Below the pieces are notes generated by a model. That model worked only from the letters and a program-made list of their open reading frames with translations. It ran no database searches and was not told where the DNA came from. Below are positions 20,648 to 30,921 of a stretch of 64,000 nucleotides of DNA, piece by piece. Position 1 is the stretch's first letter. Each line of letters opens with the position of its first letter. Made by a program: the position numbers and the translations under genes. This DNA comes from Papilionanthe hookeriana x Papilionanthe teres (lineage: Eukaryota > Streptophyta > Magnoliopsida > Asparagales > Orchidaceae): positions 76,945,239-77,009,238 of the forward strand of contig CM040430.1 of assembly GCA_022702705.1 (NCBI GenBank), in the 5' to 3' direction.

Positions 20648-21600
20648 ATATTGCTCCAAAGCACAATGGATTCAAGCCCATCAATATCAACTCAATAAGG
20701 TCCACATACTATAATGTCTTGCAACAAATTCAAAGAGATAAGTATTCTTATTGCATTAAAATTCTTGATGTGTTAAATCAAGAGTGTAGCTGGAAGATAT
20801 CAAAATTACTTGCTACTAATAGCTTTGATCCGTTTGTTGAAAATCAAATTTCTCATCCACCAAGGCATGTTTCTGATACCAACATCCAAGTAATAGGAAA
20901 TCAAACTTACCGCTAATGCAAATGACAAATAGAAATCTAGCTACAACAATATTTTATACCATTTATCCCTCAATTTAAGCATATATTCTTCATCTAGGCA
21001 CAATTGTTGAGATTTGGCAGACCCTAGAGAGAAGGTATCTGGCATCCAATAGATCTAAAGTCATTCAATTAAAGAATAAACTTCACAATATCAGTATAGA
21101 TCAAGCACCATGACTCAATACATACCTACGGTCAATAATCTGGTAGATAATATTACTGCAGCAAGGTCTAAAGTAGACACAAAAGATATCCTTCTCCATA
21201 CCTTGAATGCTTTACCTCTAAGTTATCAAGGGTCAAAGATAGCTATTTGAAAACATGAAGATTTCTATACACTACTACATAGCGAAGAATGCAATATTGC
21301 TAATGAAATAGTACACAACCAACAACCCTGCTTACTTTCAAGAATAGGGAGGATACAATAATGCAAGAAATTCCAATAAGAATCAAGCTAGCACCAAGAA
21401 CACACCAAACAGTAGCGATGCAAAATCAATAACTATAATCATATGTGAGATATGCAACAAAAGAGGGCACTCGGACAGTCAATGTTGGCACATAACAAAT
21501 CTACATGCAACAAAAGAGGGCACTCAGACAGTCAATGCTGGAACATAACAAATCTATAATATAAATCTCCTTCTAACTCACCTGTAGCAGGCTTGAAAGC
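20648..21600 (+). pseudogene. Copia element 1 gag with duplicated zinc knuckle
   Basis: The open part to 20,916 is weakly gag-like. Further frames give EIWQTLERRYLASNRSKVIQLKNKLHNI (at about 21,010-21,095), typical of the copia gag UBN2 region. The zinc knuckle CEICNKRGHSDSQCWH (C-x2-C-x4-H-x4-C) is at 21,448-21,495. Its second half is repeated directly: GCAACAAAAGAGGGCACTC starts at 21,451 and again at 21,508, a 57-bp tandem duplication. Several stops, non-functional. Confidence 0.75.
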
Positions 21601-21609
21601 TTAACTTTC

Positions 21610-22660
21610 AACATAGCAGTTGGAATGTATATTAGATACAGGTGCCACAACACTTCTCACTCCCACTATGAAGAGGATGCAATCAGCTCAACCTTACAAG
21701 GGATCAAAATAAGTTACTATTGAAAATGGACAAAGTTCAGAAATAATACATGTGGTTAATGGTCTTTTGCCCACCCCGAGGGTATGCTGAAATCCTTTCC
21801 CTTGTTTAGAGTTATCTCATAACTTATTATCTGTCAACAAGCTTGTAAAAGATAACAACTACACTATTAATTTTGATGCTCATAAGTTTTAAATTCAAGA
21901 CATAATTACGAAGAAACCTCTTATAATTGGAAATTTCGATTAAGTGCTCTACCCCATCACAGCTTTTCACACCACCATAAGTTCCACTCTTTGGCATTAA
22001 AGACCCGGACATGCACACAAAAAATTCTAGTTTATGATAGCTCATGCTTACTCCGGACTCTATATTTCTTCTCACAAATTTCAATGTTCTGATTATTATC
22101 AAAATAAAAGTCAAAAACTATATTCGAATAACAATAACACTACTTATTGCAAATTAGAAATGCTTACCTTGGACACCTGGGGACCTTTTCCCCATCCTTT
22201 CATTAAAGAATACAAATATTATGTCACATTTATAGATATTTTTCTTGCTATTGTTGGTGCATACATTCACATCACAAATCTGAAACCACTTCCCACTTTA
22301 TTTACTTACATAAAATGATACATAATTAAGTTCAAACTAACATAAAATATTTAAGAACAAATGGTGGTGGAAAAAATATTTCAATGAACTCAAAATTTAC
22401 CTACAAAATAATGACATTCAACACTAATTTGGTTGTCCTCATATCCCGGAACATAATGGTAAATCTGAAAGAAAACATCATCATATAATACAATTGCCTA
22501 AAACCATTCTCAATTCCTCTAACTTACCCATAAATCTATGGATGAAAGTTATGTTTATTGCTACTTATCTAATAAACAGGCTCCACTCCATTAACTCACA
22601 ACAAAAATCACCATTTCAACTTCTTTACCGGCAAACTCCTGATTATCATCACATAAAAAA
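21610..22660 (+). pseudogene. Copia element 1 protease and integrase
   Basis: Protease: LDTGATTLLTP at about 21,634 keeps the DTGA catalytic motif. Pre-integrase: PGHAHKKF near 22,000 is the remnant of the HHCC region. Integrase: LDTWGPFPHP (first Asp) and YKYYVTFIDIF at 22,165-22,240, NGGGKNIS where NGGEF is expected at 22,360 (the second Asp appears lost), and PEHNGKSERKHHHI at 22,448-22,490 with the catalytic Glu. Stops interrupt throughout, so this is a relic. Confidence 0.8.
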
Positions 22661-24742
22661 CCTTTAGCTGCCTCCGGTTTCTCTTGCAACATCATAATAT
22701 CCCACATAAATTCTCAACCAAGGCATCAAAATGTATTTTTGTGGGGATATAGTCCACAATAAAAAGGCTACAAGTGTTCTAATATCCAGGCAAGAAAATT
22801 CATAGTCTCTTGTCATGTCAAATTTATTGAATACATTTTCCCGGCACCACAACTCATGAACCACCCTCTTCTCTTGATTACTCTTCTCTTCCTAGTTATC
22901 ACCTGCCATCTCTCCTAATGCCCACCTCAGTCATCTCATCAACCCTACTAGACACAACAACTGACTTTACCACTGTCTTCAACAATACATCTAACCATTC
23001 TTCCACAACCACACAACCCATACACCAATTCTCCTCCTTATACCATTTTTTTTCTAAACAAGACTACTTCTCCAAGTCCTATCATGCATGTTCCTTCCCT
23101 CATACCGCAATCCACACCTACTCCTACTACCAAGCAACCTCTCGTGATAACTCATGTTCAAAATGGAAATTTAATACAAGAAAATTTTTAACCTTCAACA
23201 TCATATTCAATCTCATGAAGCACCACCCACTTATAATCAAGCGGTCAAACTTCCTCAGTGTTGCAAAACTATGCCATATGAGTTCCTTACATTGCAACAA
23301 CATGGTACATTGAAGCTAGTGCCACCTCCTGAAAACAAAAATATTTTTGGATGTAAGTGGACATTCATAAACAAATATCATACAAATGTACTATAACTAT
23401 AAATAAAGTGAGGTTGGTTGCATAAGGTTACTCTTAATAGCATGGAATCAACTATCACGAGACCTTCGGTCCTATGACCTATAATTAGATTACTTATTGC
23501 TCTTGTTGTAAATAAAATTTGGTTAATTCAACAATTAGATATATTAATGCTTTTTTTACATGTTAAGCTTGATGATATGATCTAAATGAGATAACCTTTT
23601 GGATATGCTGGTACACCTTATCTGCATTATGTTTGTAAGCTTCAGAAAGCCATATATAGCCTCAAGTAGGCACCACATTAATGGTATTATACTTTTTTTA
23701 CTTATGCCAACAAAATTTAATATTGAGTAAAGCTGATATTTCTCTTTTAATATATAGAAAGAGCAAAATATGCATCTATTTATTGGCTTATGTTGATGAT
23801 ATATACATCACAGGCAACTGTAATCAGACAATTACAAAGTTAATTAAAAAACTACATACTCAACATTTGAAGCAACTTGGCTTTATATATTAGTTTCTTG
23901 GCTTACATATTAAATCTATGCCAAATGGCTATTTCATTACACAACGTAATATATACCAGAACTTTTGAACATAATAAATATGCAAAATTCAAAATCTGTC
24001 TTAACTTATTATCTTTCCATCACATCCTACAAAACTCTTGATTCTTTTATTCTCATGAAGGATCCAATTCTATATAGCTAGATCATCGACTCACTTTAGT
24101 TTTTAATTGTTACACGACCTGATATAACATTTACGGTTAGCTATTCAGTCAACATATGCATAATCTCATAATCACAAAGCTTCAATAGATTATACATCTT
24201 CTTCAGTATTTAAAAGGGACCACTAATTGTGGTCTTCCTATAACTACGAGTGATTTATCTTTAAGTGCATATCCAAATTTCAACTAGATTATTAAATAAG
24301 ACAGGAATTCCACAACTGGATTTTGTATTTACATAGGACCAAATCTATTATCTTGGTCAGTAAAAAAGCAACTACTGTTGCTCGATCATTTACAGAGGAA
24401 GAATACATAACCATAGTGACTACAACTACAAAAATAATTTGGTTTCAACACTAGTTCGAGAAACAATAAATCAAAATCTTCCACTTACACCACTTTATAA
24501 CTATAGCACATCTGCTATAGCTTTAGCCCATAACACTATTTTCCATGCTAGCATCAACATATAGAAGTGAATTACCACTTTATACGGGATCACTCAAGCT
24601 AAATCATATTACACTTCATCCTATAATAACCATTGATCAACAAGCAGATATACTTACCAAATCCTTACTAGTTGCAACTCACACGTAACTTACAGACAAG
24701 TTGATGACCGATAGTCACAATCATCACCTTGAAGGGGTCTAA
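22661..24742 (+). pseudogene. Copia element 1 reverse transcriptase and RNase H
   Basis: After a Ser/Thr-rich linker, the RT begins near 23,340 with FGCKWTFINKYH. The catalytic box is LLAYVDDIYITGN at 23,780-23,820 in a 70-codon frame with ITKLIKKLHTQHLKQLG; FLGLHIKSMPNGYFITQ follows after a stop. RNase H traces are RSFTEEEYITIVT near 24,388 and DQQADILTKSL-like ITIDQQADILTKSL near 24,630. A purine tract CTTGAAGGGGTC precedes the 3' LTR. Much of the palm domain is disrupted. Confidence 0.78.
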
Positions 24743-25073
24743 TGCGAGGATATTCTCTATGATGATCTAGGATCTCGCTTCAAGTTCTCCCCCCTCTCCT
24801 CACTGCTGTGGTTGAAGTCCTCTCCTGGTTTCTCCTTTTTTATTCGGCGCTCTATGGTTGCTTGGGTTCCAGGCTAGAGTACTTCACAACATAAAGATAT
24901 TTATATTTATTAGTATACTTATGTATGTTGCGACTATTTTACCCCTTACAATATTTACTGATTTGTCATTGGTGTGTTTATACAAGCCGCTCTATTGTCC
25001 GACCTTATAATAAAGATCACATAGATTAATAAAACTAGGTCATGTGGGTTTTTTATCATTGGGTTTTTTATGT
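24743..25073 (+). repeat. 3' LTR of copia element 1
   Basis: Starts TGCGAGGATATTC and aligns with 20,269-20,600. Similarity fades after GTTTTTTATCATTGG, so the right end is truncated or too diverged to place. Confidence 0.65.
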
Positions 25074-25362
25074 AAAATATCTTGGGTGATTATGTGAGAT
25101 CTTTGTGCAAAATTCAGATAATAAACTCTGGTGTTCTACCACCATAAAATTTTTAGCACTCAATAAATATTATAGAAAAAACAGTATGATTATATGTAGG
25201 CATGAAAAACATGCCCGTGCAATAAAATTATGTACATCTAAATGCAACGTGAATTTAAACAATATGCCATCCTCGGAGATTTTGCAATTTTACGATATGG
25301 CCAACTTTTGCTTTTGAGACGTCCGGGGTCCCTATCCCGTCTTCCCTGTTGCAGGCTCCCAG
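25074..25362 (+). promoter_or_regulatory. Upstream region of the MURG-like gene
   Basis: AT-rich to 25,300, then GC-richer pyrimidine-containing sequence (GTCCCTATCCCGTCTTCC) just before the ATG at 25,363, as expected of a plant 5' UTR. No convincing TATA box. The copia LTR ends only about 290 bp upstream and may have displaced or supplied promoter sequence. Confidence 0.4.
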
Positions 25363-26663
25363 ATGGTGATCGTTCAAGCTCTTTCAGTCACTTTCTCCCC
25401 TTGCCAAAAACCAATATGGAACCCCTTCCTCCGGCAAAATCAAAGTCATCGACTCCGCTGGTATTCGCCAGCCACTAACCGAAGTAGCCATCACTTTCCC
25501 TGCGCCAGTAGCCGCAGCAATGAAGACGCTTCGGCCCCCTCATCTCCCTCATTCGACACCGTCTCTTCTACCATGCGATTCGTTTTCACAGGCGGGGGCT
25601 CTGGAGGTCACATCTACCCGGCGATTGCCATTGCCGAGGAGCTCCGGACCCTCTGCCCTGACGCAAAATTCCTTTTCTTCGGAACCTCTGCAGGTTTAGA
25701 GAGCAACATTGTCCCTTCCGCTGGCTTTGATTTTGTCGACATCCCAGCCTCCCGCCTCAATCGCCCTATGCTCTCCCCTCATAATATTCTCTTCCCTTTC
25801 CACCTGATGCACGCGATCGCCGCCTCCTGGAAAATTCTTCGCCGCTTCCGCCCTGATGTTGTAATCGGCACAGGCGGATATGTCGCAGCACCAGTCTACC
25901 TCGCCGCTGTGCTCTCCGGAACGAAGATCGCGGTTCAGGAGCAGAACGCCTTTCCGGGGATCGCCAATAAAATCGCTTCTCCGTTCGCCTCAAAGATCTT
26001 TCTTGCTTTCAATGAGTGCTTGAAGCATTTCCCCAATGAGAAATGCTCAGTTTTTGGGAATCCTGTGAGGCTTTCGTTACGGAGCTACGTATCCAAAGAA
26101 GCGGCGAGGACGCATTTCTTCCCTAATGTGGAGATGCTTGGGGAGGAGAAGGTTCAAGTGGTACTCGTTCTTGGGGGATCACAGGGAGCGGATCCCATCA
26201 ATGTGGCTGTCCTTAATATGTATTATGATATGCTTTCGAGGCATAAAAACAGATACATAATATGGCAAACCGGTAAGGATGGATTTACAAAGATGGAGAG
26301 CTTGGTCAAAAATCATGGCCGGTTGCTTCTGACCCCGTGAGTCTTCCATGCCATGATTCATGCCATTGATAACTTCCGTCTTGTAAGCTGGTTCTAAGTT
26401 TTAGAAGTTGCATTTTGTATATTAGGATAGGCTTTTCTTTGATCGAGGGCTTCGAAAAAAATAAGAAGACCATCTTTTTACTCTGTCCGTATCTTCTTTT
26501 TAGGATTTATAGTAATACTTTATATCTGAAGTTAACAAGTTACCAAATTTCAAGGTTTCTGCAGGCTATGGATCTAGCTTATGCCGCAGCTGATCTTGTT
26601 GTCTCCCGTGCTGGAGCAATGACTTGCACAGAGATCTTGACTACTGGGAAGCCGTCTATACTG
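25363..26663 (+). CDS. MURG: MURG-like glycosyltransferase, exons 1 (25,363-26,336) and 2 (26,555-26,663), 3' end missing
   Basis: Homologue of bacterial MurG, which adds GlcNAc from UDP-GlcNAc to lipid I to make lipid II; plants keep a nuclear copy and in mosses the pathway acts in plastids. Residues 1-70 are Ser/Arg-rich and poor in acids, a probable organelle transit peptide; the ATG at 25,363 is the first in frame. Core motifs: FTGGGSGGHIYPA (73-85), DVVIGTGGYVAAP (165-177), QEQNAFPG, then LGGSQGA (270-276). Exon 1 ends at a GTGAGT donor (26,337). Exon 2 must start after TTTCAAG at 26,554, because only then does the frame continue as FLQAMDLAYAAADLVVSRAG, with RAGAMTCTEIL, part of the nucleotide-sugar site. 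Exon 2 ends at 26,663 before GTACTC. The last 70-90 residues, including the usual H-x3-Q segment, are not found. Confidence 0.85.
26337..26554 (+). other. Intron 1 of the MURG-like gene
   Basis: GTGAGT donor, 218 bp, T-rich, acceptor TTTCAAG. A better-looking acceptor TTTCTGCAG nine bases downstream would break the frame, so the upstream AG is chosen. Confidence 0.7.
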
Positions 26664-27022
26664 GTACTCAACAAAAAGCTTGTCTCCTCACTCTGATGAT
26701 GTGAAAAATTATTTTTTTTTTTTTGCAGATTTTAATGAAACTTATAGCAATAATTCTAGTCAGGAGGATATCTAATATTTTTTTCAATCAAATTTTGGCT
26801 GACAGCTGCTCGGCAACTTTTGTTATTGAATTTTTGTTTTTCCCTCTTGCAATATGGGAGTGGAGCACTAATACACTGGCTTTAAGGGTATGGATAATGT
26901 ACCATTTAATTTGGCAAAGTTTTTAGCTTCTTTGAAGTAGATTTTAGCATCTCTGATATTCACCAAATGTTAAGAAGCCAATGCTTATTATGGCGATGCA
27001 GAATTCTAGTGTTAGGAGGGTC
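26664..27022. other. Region after MURG exon 2: intron 2 or truncation scar
   Basis: Reading through from exon 2 meets a stop at 26,694. A T13-GCAG acceptor-like site at 26,710-26,727 is followed by an open frame, but its protein does not resemble the MurG C-terminus. No further exon recognised before the MITE. Confidence 0.5.
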
Positions 27023-27029
27023 AAGTATT

Positions 27030-27245
27030 GGGAAAATTATTGCCTACGGAGCACGTACGCAGTCGCTGGGTGCGGAATAACCTTCCAATACCCTCATTTT
27101 GAGGGTATTGGGAGGGTATGGAGAGGGTATTGGTTATTAAGGTATTTACAGGGTATTGGGTATTGATAGATTATTAAGAGTACTGGATGAGTATCGAGGA
27201 GCTGCGTGCGGACTGCGTACGTGCTCCGTATGCAATAATTTTTCC
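27030..27245. mobile_element. MITE with 35-bp inverted repeats and 7-bp target duplication
   Basis: Ends are inverted repeats: GGGAAAATTATTGC-TACGGAGCACGTACGCAGTC on the left and its complement ending GCAATAATTTTTCC on the right. Flanked by AAGTATT at 27,023-27,029 and 27,246-27,252 (7 bp, or 8 with one mismatch, which would suit a hAT-type element). The interior contains a perfect hairpin CCAATACCCTC-ATTTT-GAGGGTATTGG at about 27,084-27,110 and several GAGGGTATTGG repeats. No coding capacity. Confidence 0.8.
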
Positions 27246-27252
27246 AAGTATT

Positions 27253-28328
27253 TGGCGGCCTATGTTTACGCCCGATATCTTACTCGATGAATATTTATCT
27301 AACAAAAAAACTTGAGCAGTAGGTAAGGGTCAAGGCCATTATATTAAGAGCACAAGTATTATTTTATCGTCCATTATGGGTATTTTTTTATTTTCTCGTG
27401 TAGCTTAATAACCTCATTCTCTTATTAAACATTGTTAGGTATGAGTTATATATTAGATAAGGAACAAATGATGGAGTGGAACGGAGTGGAGCGGAAGCAT
27501 CTGTCCAATCGGAAGAGTTTCGTTATGTGGGTTGGTGGTGCGTGGGCAACACCCCCGCGCTACGGTACATGGGTAATTGTGTAATTACATATCATACTTT
27601 AGGGATATATATATATATATATGTTATATTATAACTCTAAAGATAATTTGTACACTTTTTTCTCAATTGAAGGAAAAGCCGCCGCTCTGCTCCCGAGGAT
27701 GTAGGTAAATTGCCGAACCTCGTTAAATCTCTGTGTTTTTTCTTGATTTGTGTCGATTCTTGAGTTTCTTTGCCCTAAAATTCTCAACAAACCTTTTTTC
27801 ATCAACCATAATACATCTCAAATAGAAGTGATACATTTCTAAAAAATCTCCATCACCCGACACAAATCGCGAGGCATGACATATATCTCGAAATAGCTTT
27901 TTTGGCAAGAAATACTCAAACCTTGATAAAAACTCATACAAAACTCTGATTTTAATAATTAGTTTAATCCGAGTCAAACCTTGAAAAGAAGAACTCAATG
28001 TTGCTAAAATTAGTTTAATCCGAGTCAAATCAAGCACAGATCAAGTCATTAAACAATTTTTGAAAGTTTTTTGGATATATTTATAAGGCTAAAGAAATGT
28101 TAAATCTAGCAAGCCTATAGTCGAATCAAGCGCCTCGATAAGATGAATCCAACGAGCCCAAGTTTGTTCAATTCCGACATCGTTAAGACACTCAAATGTC
28201 CATCAAACGCCGTCTGATCGAAGGAAACTCTTATGACCGTCCGATCAGAACGATTCATATTCTTATATTAATTGTACCCACAACACTATAAATAGAACTC
28301 CGCCCCTCTCATGAGGGGGGAGCTTTAG
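27253..28328. other. AT-rich spacer with one unidentified short frame
   Basis: Includes a short TA run at 27,606-27,622 and a TATA-like CTATAAATAGAACTCC at about 28,289. A minus-strand frame of 104 codons (27,723-28,037) repeats LTRIKLI twice at its N-terminus, matching a short direct repeat TTAGTTTAATCCGAGTCAAA in the DNA; I do not recognise it. No gene supported. Confidence 0.4.
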
Positions 28329-28565
28329 GCTCCGTTTGGGAGAGTTTATAAGTGCGGCGGCGTTTTCAAAAACGCCGCTGTACTGTTTGGATAGCACTTC
28401 TGGACAGCTTATTTAAAAACTCCGTTTTTATTTTGTCTTTGAAAGCCAAAAGTGACTGGAGCCCCGCGGTCGGCTTCTTACATTGCGTTTTTTCGTCTAA
28501 TTACTGCAATACCCCGTCGTCTTCCCCGTCTTTCCTATTTACCTTACGCGCAGAAACCCTCGTAG

Positions 28566-28961
28566 ATGGCTTCGGCGAATGCGACGATGGCTGCTCCCGC
28601 GACGAGCAACGATGGCTCTGCTCCCGCTAACTCCCGCGAAGAAGACTGGAGCTCCCGCGACGAGCGACGATGGCTCCTACTCCCGCGAACTCCCGCGACG
28701 AGCAACGATGGCTCCTGCTCCCGCGAACTCCCGCGACGAGCGACGATGGCTCCTGCTCCCGCGAACTCCTGCGAAGAAGACTGGAGCTCCCGCGACGAGC
28801 GAACGATGGCTCCTGCTCCCGCGAACTCCTGCGAAGAAGGCTCGCTGCTCCCACGAAGATGCCTCCCGCGAACTCCCTACTCCCGCGAAGATGGCTCCCG
28901 CGATGATGGCTGTGAAATTGAAATTAACCGTGGTGAAATTAAAAACTTGCTAAATGCTTAG
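28566..28961 (+). CDS. Hypothetical low-complexity ORF across the minisatellite
   Basis: ATG GCT TCG GCG context after GAAACCCTCGTAG; 131 codons of Ala/Arg/Ser/Pro-rich repeats. All three plus-strand frames are open here and encode the same small peptide set in rotation, which points to repeat structure and not to selection for protein. It could be the captured start of a host gene expanded by repeats. Not recognised. Confidence 0.2.
   Translation: MASANATMAAPATSNDGSAPANSREEDWSSRDERRWLLLPRTPATSNDGSCSRELPRRATMAPAPANSCEEDWSSRDERTMAPAPANSCEEGSLLPRRCLPRTPYSREDGSRDDGCEIEINRGEIKNLLNA
28575..28900. repeat. GC-rich minisatellite, 38-bp basic unit
   Basis: Units of the type GCTCCTGCTCCCGCGAACTC + CCGCGACGAGCGACGATG (38 bp), some with a 19-20 bp insert containing GAAGAAGACTGGAGCTC. 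At least six related units. Because 38 is not a multiple of three, each successive unit shifts frame. Confidence 0.85.
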
Positions 28962-29398
28962 CATCTGTTTAGTTATTTGTTTATTGAAGTAATTAAAATT
29001 TGTGACAGCCTGATAAGTAAATGTGTAATAAATCCTGCGAGTGATGAGATTTAACAACGATTGAATTTGGCTAATAATGGGGTTGAAAGCTGTTTATATC
29101 GAGTGCTGCACATATTATTCATTTTAATTAAATTTTTTTTTGCAAATAAATTGTTTACAAAACGCACTAACCAAACAACTAAACAGCTTATTCATAACAG
29201 GGGTAGAATGATCAATTTTTTAGGATCAGCTGTTTTCCATAAGCTCAAACCAAACAGTCAGACAGTTTATTCGGATTAATCACTCATCGACAGATTATCG
29301 GGATAAGTTCATCATCGCTGAAGTTGGATAAGTTGCATATTGCTCTAAATGTACCTTAGACTTGAGAGAAAACTTAAAGCTTTGAGAAGTAATTGAAG

Positions 29399-29640
29399 TC
29401 CGACACCACCCATTACTGTCGATCACTGTCGGCCTCCGTCGACCACCGCTGACTGCCGCCGACCACTGTCGATTGCCGTCGACTACCGTCGACATTCGTC
29501 GACACACGCCGACTGCTGTTTACCATCACCAATTGTAGCCGATCGTCGTAGAGCACTACTGTCGCCTTCAATCACCACCGACTGTCGTCGACTACTGTTG
29601 ATCGCCGTCGATTGCCACCGACCGGATGCCGTCAATCGAC
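29399..29640. repeat. Degenerate short tandem array of CGTCGACCACC-like units
   Basis: Roughly 10-12 bp units built on (G/C)CCGTCGA-C-AC, each varied (TGTCGATCAC, CGTCGACCAC, TGCCGCCGACCAC). Rich in GTCGAC. Flanked by ordinary AT-rich DNA. Coding frames through it are chance. Confidence 0.7.
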
Positions 29641-29937
29641 GTTATAACTTGAAAAATCTAGTACCTTTCCTGTCTGTGGGATAATGGGTCTTTGTAATCA
29701 CCAACATATAGTGAACTTTTACAACTGAGTCAGGCCTTGTGTTTTATTCCCTTTACAATTTTTTCACGTAAAAACTTCTAATGTTATTACTGATTAATTT
29801 CTTTTACGTTCTTAATATGTGTAGAATTCTCGTGTAACGCTAAGACGGTAACCCATTACTCTATCGCACTCATATGGAAGTTTCTTGGTATCACCAAGCA
29901 TCACACCCCACGAGCTCAAGCAATATCACAAACACTT
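29641..29937. other. Spacer before the LTR-flanked element
   Basis: Nothing recognised. Ordinary AT-rich sequence. Confidence 0.5.
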
Positions 29938-30921
29938 TCTAATAATTAATAAACGAAAAAAAAAGATAAAATAAAATAAATAAAATTGTGTCGTTTCGAG
30001 CCAACGATTGCATTGATAGATTTCTATCAAGAGACGAATACAGCAGAGGGAAGAAACGGTAGCGGCGTAAAGATTTAGTGCAGCGAAGAGGGAAGATGAA
30101 GAAAGGAAGAGACGATCCAAACCCTAGCCACATTTCAGGGAGGAAGAGTGTTGAAGCCAGAGAAGATGTAATCGTTGGCTCGAGAAGCGAAGTCGCCGCC
30201 GAGGGCTTCGTGCGTGGAGGAGAAGAGGAGAGGACGAGCGACACCGAAGAGGAAGATTGGCAGCGACGGAGGTGAGATCAGCTGGTGTGTGGTGTTGAGG
30301 AAGGCTCACTAGAGGGAGAAGAAGCAGAACACAATGCGAGCTGATGTGCAGGTGAAGTGGAGGCTCGAGAAGTTGGGCATATTTGGACATGGCGAAGTAT
30401 CAGTGAAGAAGGAAGGAGTTGCTCGACGATCCTAGTGCAGGAGGAAGAAGTACGGGAGCCGTGCCTGCAAGAGAGAAAAAGTATCGAGCCGCTGCTTATA
30501 AGTAAAGGTTAGGGCTTATTTAATTTAGATTTTTTTTTTAAAGTTCAAAGTATAATATAAGATTCTGTTATTTTATGGCTGAAAGAATAAAATAAAGTAT
30601 TTTTTGATTGGAATGAGAAGCAATTGACAATAGATTGTGGAGGTAAGATTTGGGATTAATGTTTTAAATTAAATATTTTAATTTATTAATAGGAAGTTAT
30701 TGTGTTCATATTAATCATAAATAAGATAATTAGAAATTAACAAATATGAAAAGGTGGGCATTAGATATTAAAATTATATAATTTAATGCAAATAAGAAGG
30801 TTGGTGATAAGACATAATTTAGTTAATTAAATGCATCCTATACATTGATTTGTGCTCATCTGTAGGACTTCAAATTTTTAAGAAATTGCAATGTCAAAAA
30901 TGTTAGAAGAAAAGTGTTGCA
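29938..30921 (+). repeat. Left ~1-kb direct repeat (putative 5' LTR)
   Basis: Aligns in order with 31,776-32,837: GGAAGAAACGGTAG, GGAGGAAGAGTGTTGAAGCC, GACACCGAAGAGGAAGATTGG, GCTTATAAGTAAAGGTTA and TAATTAGAAATTAACAAATATGAAAA. GC-rich first half, AT-rich second half. A TATA-like CTTATAAGT occurs at about 30,496. Confidence 0.7.

Larger units (their letters stand above)
20269..25073 (+). mobile_element. Ty1/copia retrotransposon 1, old and degenerate
   Basis: LTR-like repeats at 20,269-20,635 and 24,743-25,073 align over GAGGATATTCTCTATGATGAT and most of what follows to TAGATTAATAAAA. Between them the order is gag with zinc knuckle, protease, integrase, reverse transcriptase, RNase H, the copia order. 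A PBS at 20,636 and a purine tract before the 3' LTR agree. All domains carry stops and frameshifts. No target duplication is certain: TCTAA precedes both LTRs, but the second copy lies in the PPT region. Confidence 0.85.
28329..29262. mobile_element. Possible non-autonomous inverted-repeat element
   Basis: The left end GGCTCCGTTTGGGAGAG and the complement of the right end (CTGACTGTTTGGTTTGAGCTT) share an imperfect CTxxxGTTTGG...GAG pattern seen at the ends of many plant hAT-like MITEs. No target duplication found. Inside are a perfect hairpin GCGGCGTTTT-CA-AAAACGCCGC at 28,357-28,378 and the GC-rich minisatellite. Boundaries are guesses. Confidence 0.3.

Noticed and set aside
22918..23313. 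131-codon Ser/Thr/His-rich plus-strand ORF
   Set aside because: It lies in the linker before copia RT and is AT/CA-rich low-complexity sequence; no gene of its own.
20264..24742. TCTAA before both copia LTRs as a target duplication
   Set aside because: A TSD must follow the 3' LTR, not precede it; the second TCTAA belongs to the PPT region.
25363..26663. MurG as bacterial contamination
   Set aside because: It has a transit-peptide-like N-terminus, a plant intron with frame-preserving splice sites and lies in continuous plant sequence.
26563..26663. MURG exon 2 starting at TTTCTGCAG
   Set aside because: That acceptor gives a frame with an immediate stop; the AG nine bases earlier preserves the protein.
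26723..26926. Third MURG exon after the T-run and GCAG acceptor
   Set aside because: The acceptor is good but the encoded protein lacks the family's C-terminal motifs; a weak LADSCSATFVIE resemblance is not enough.
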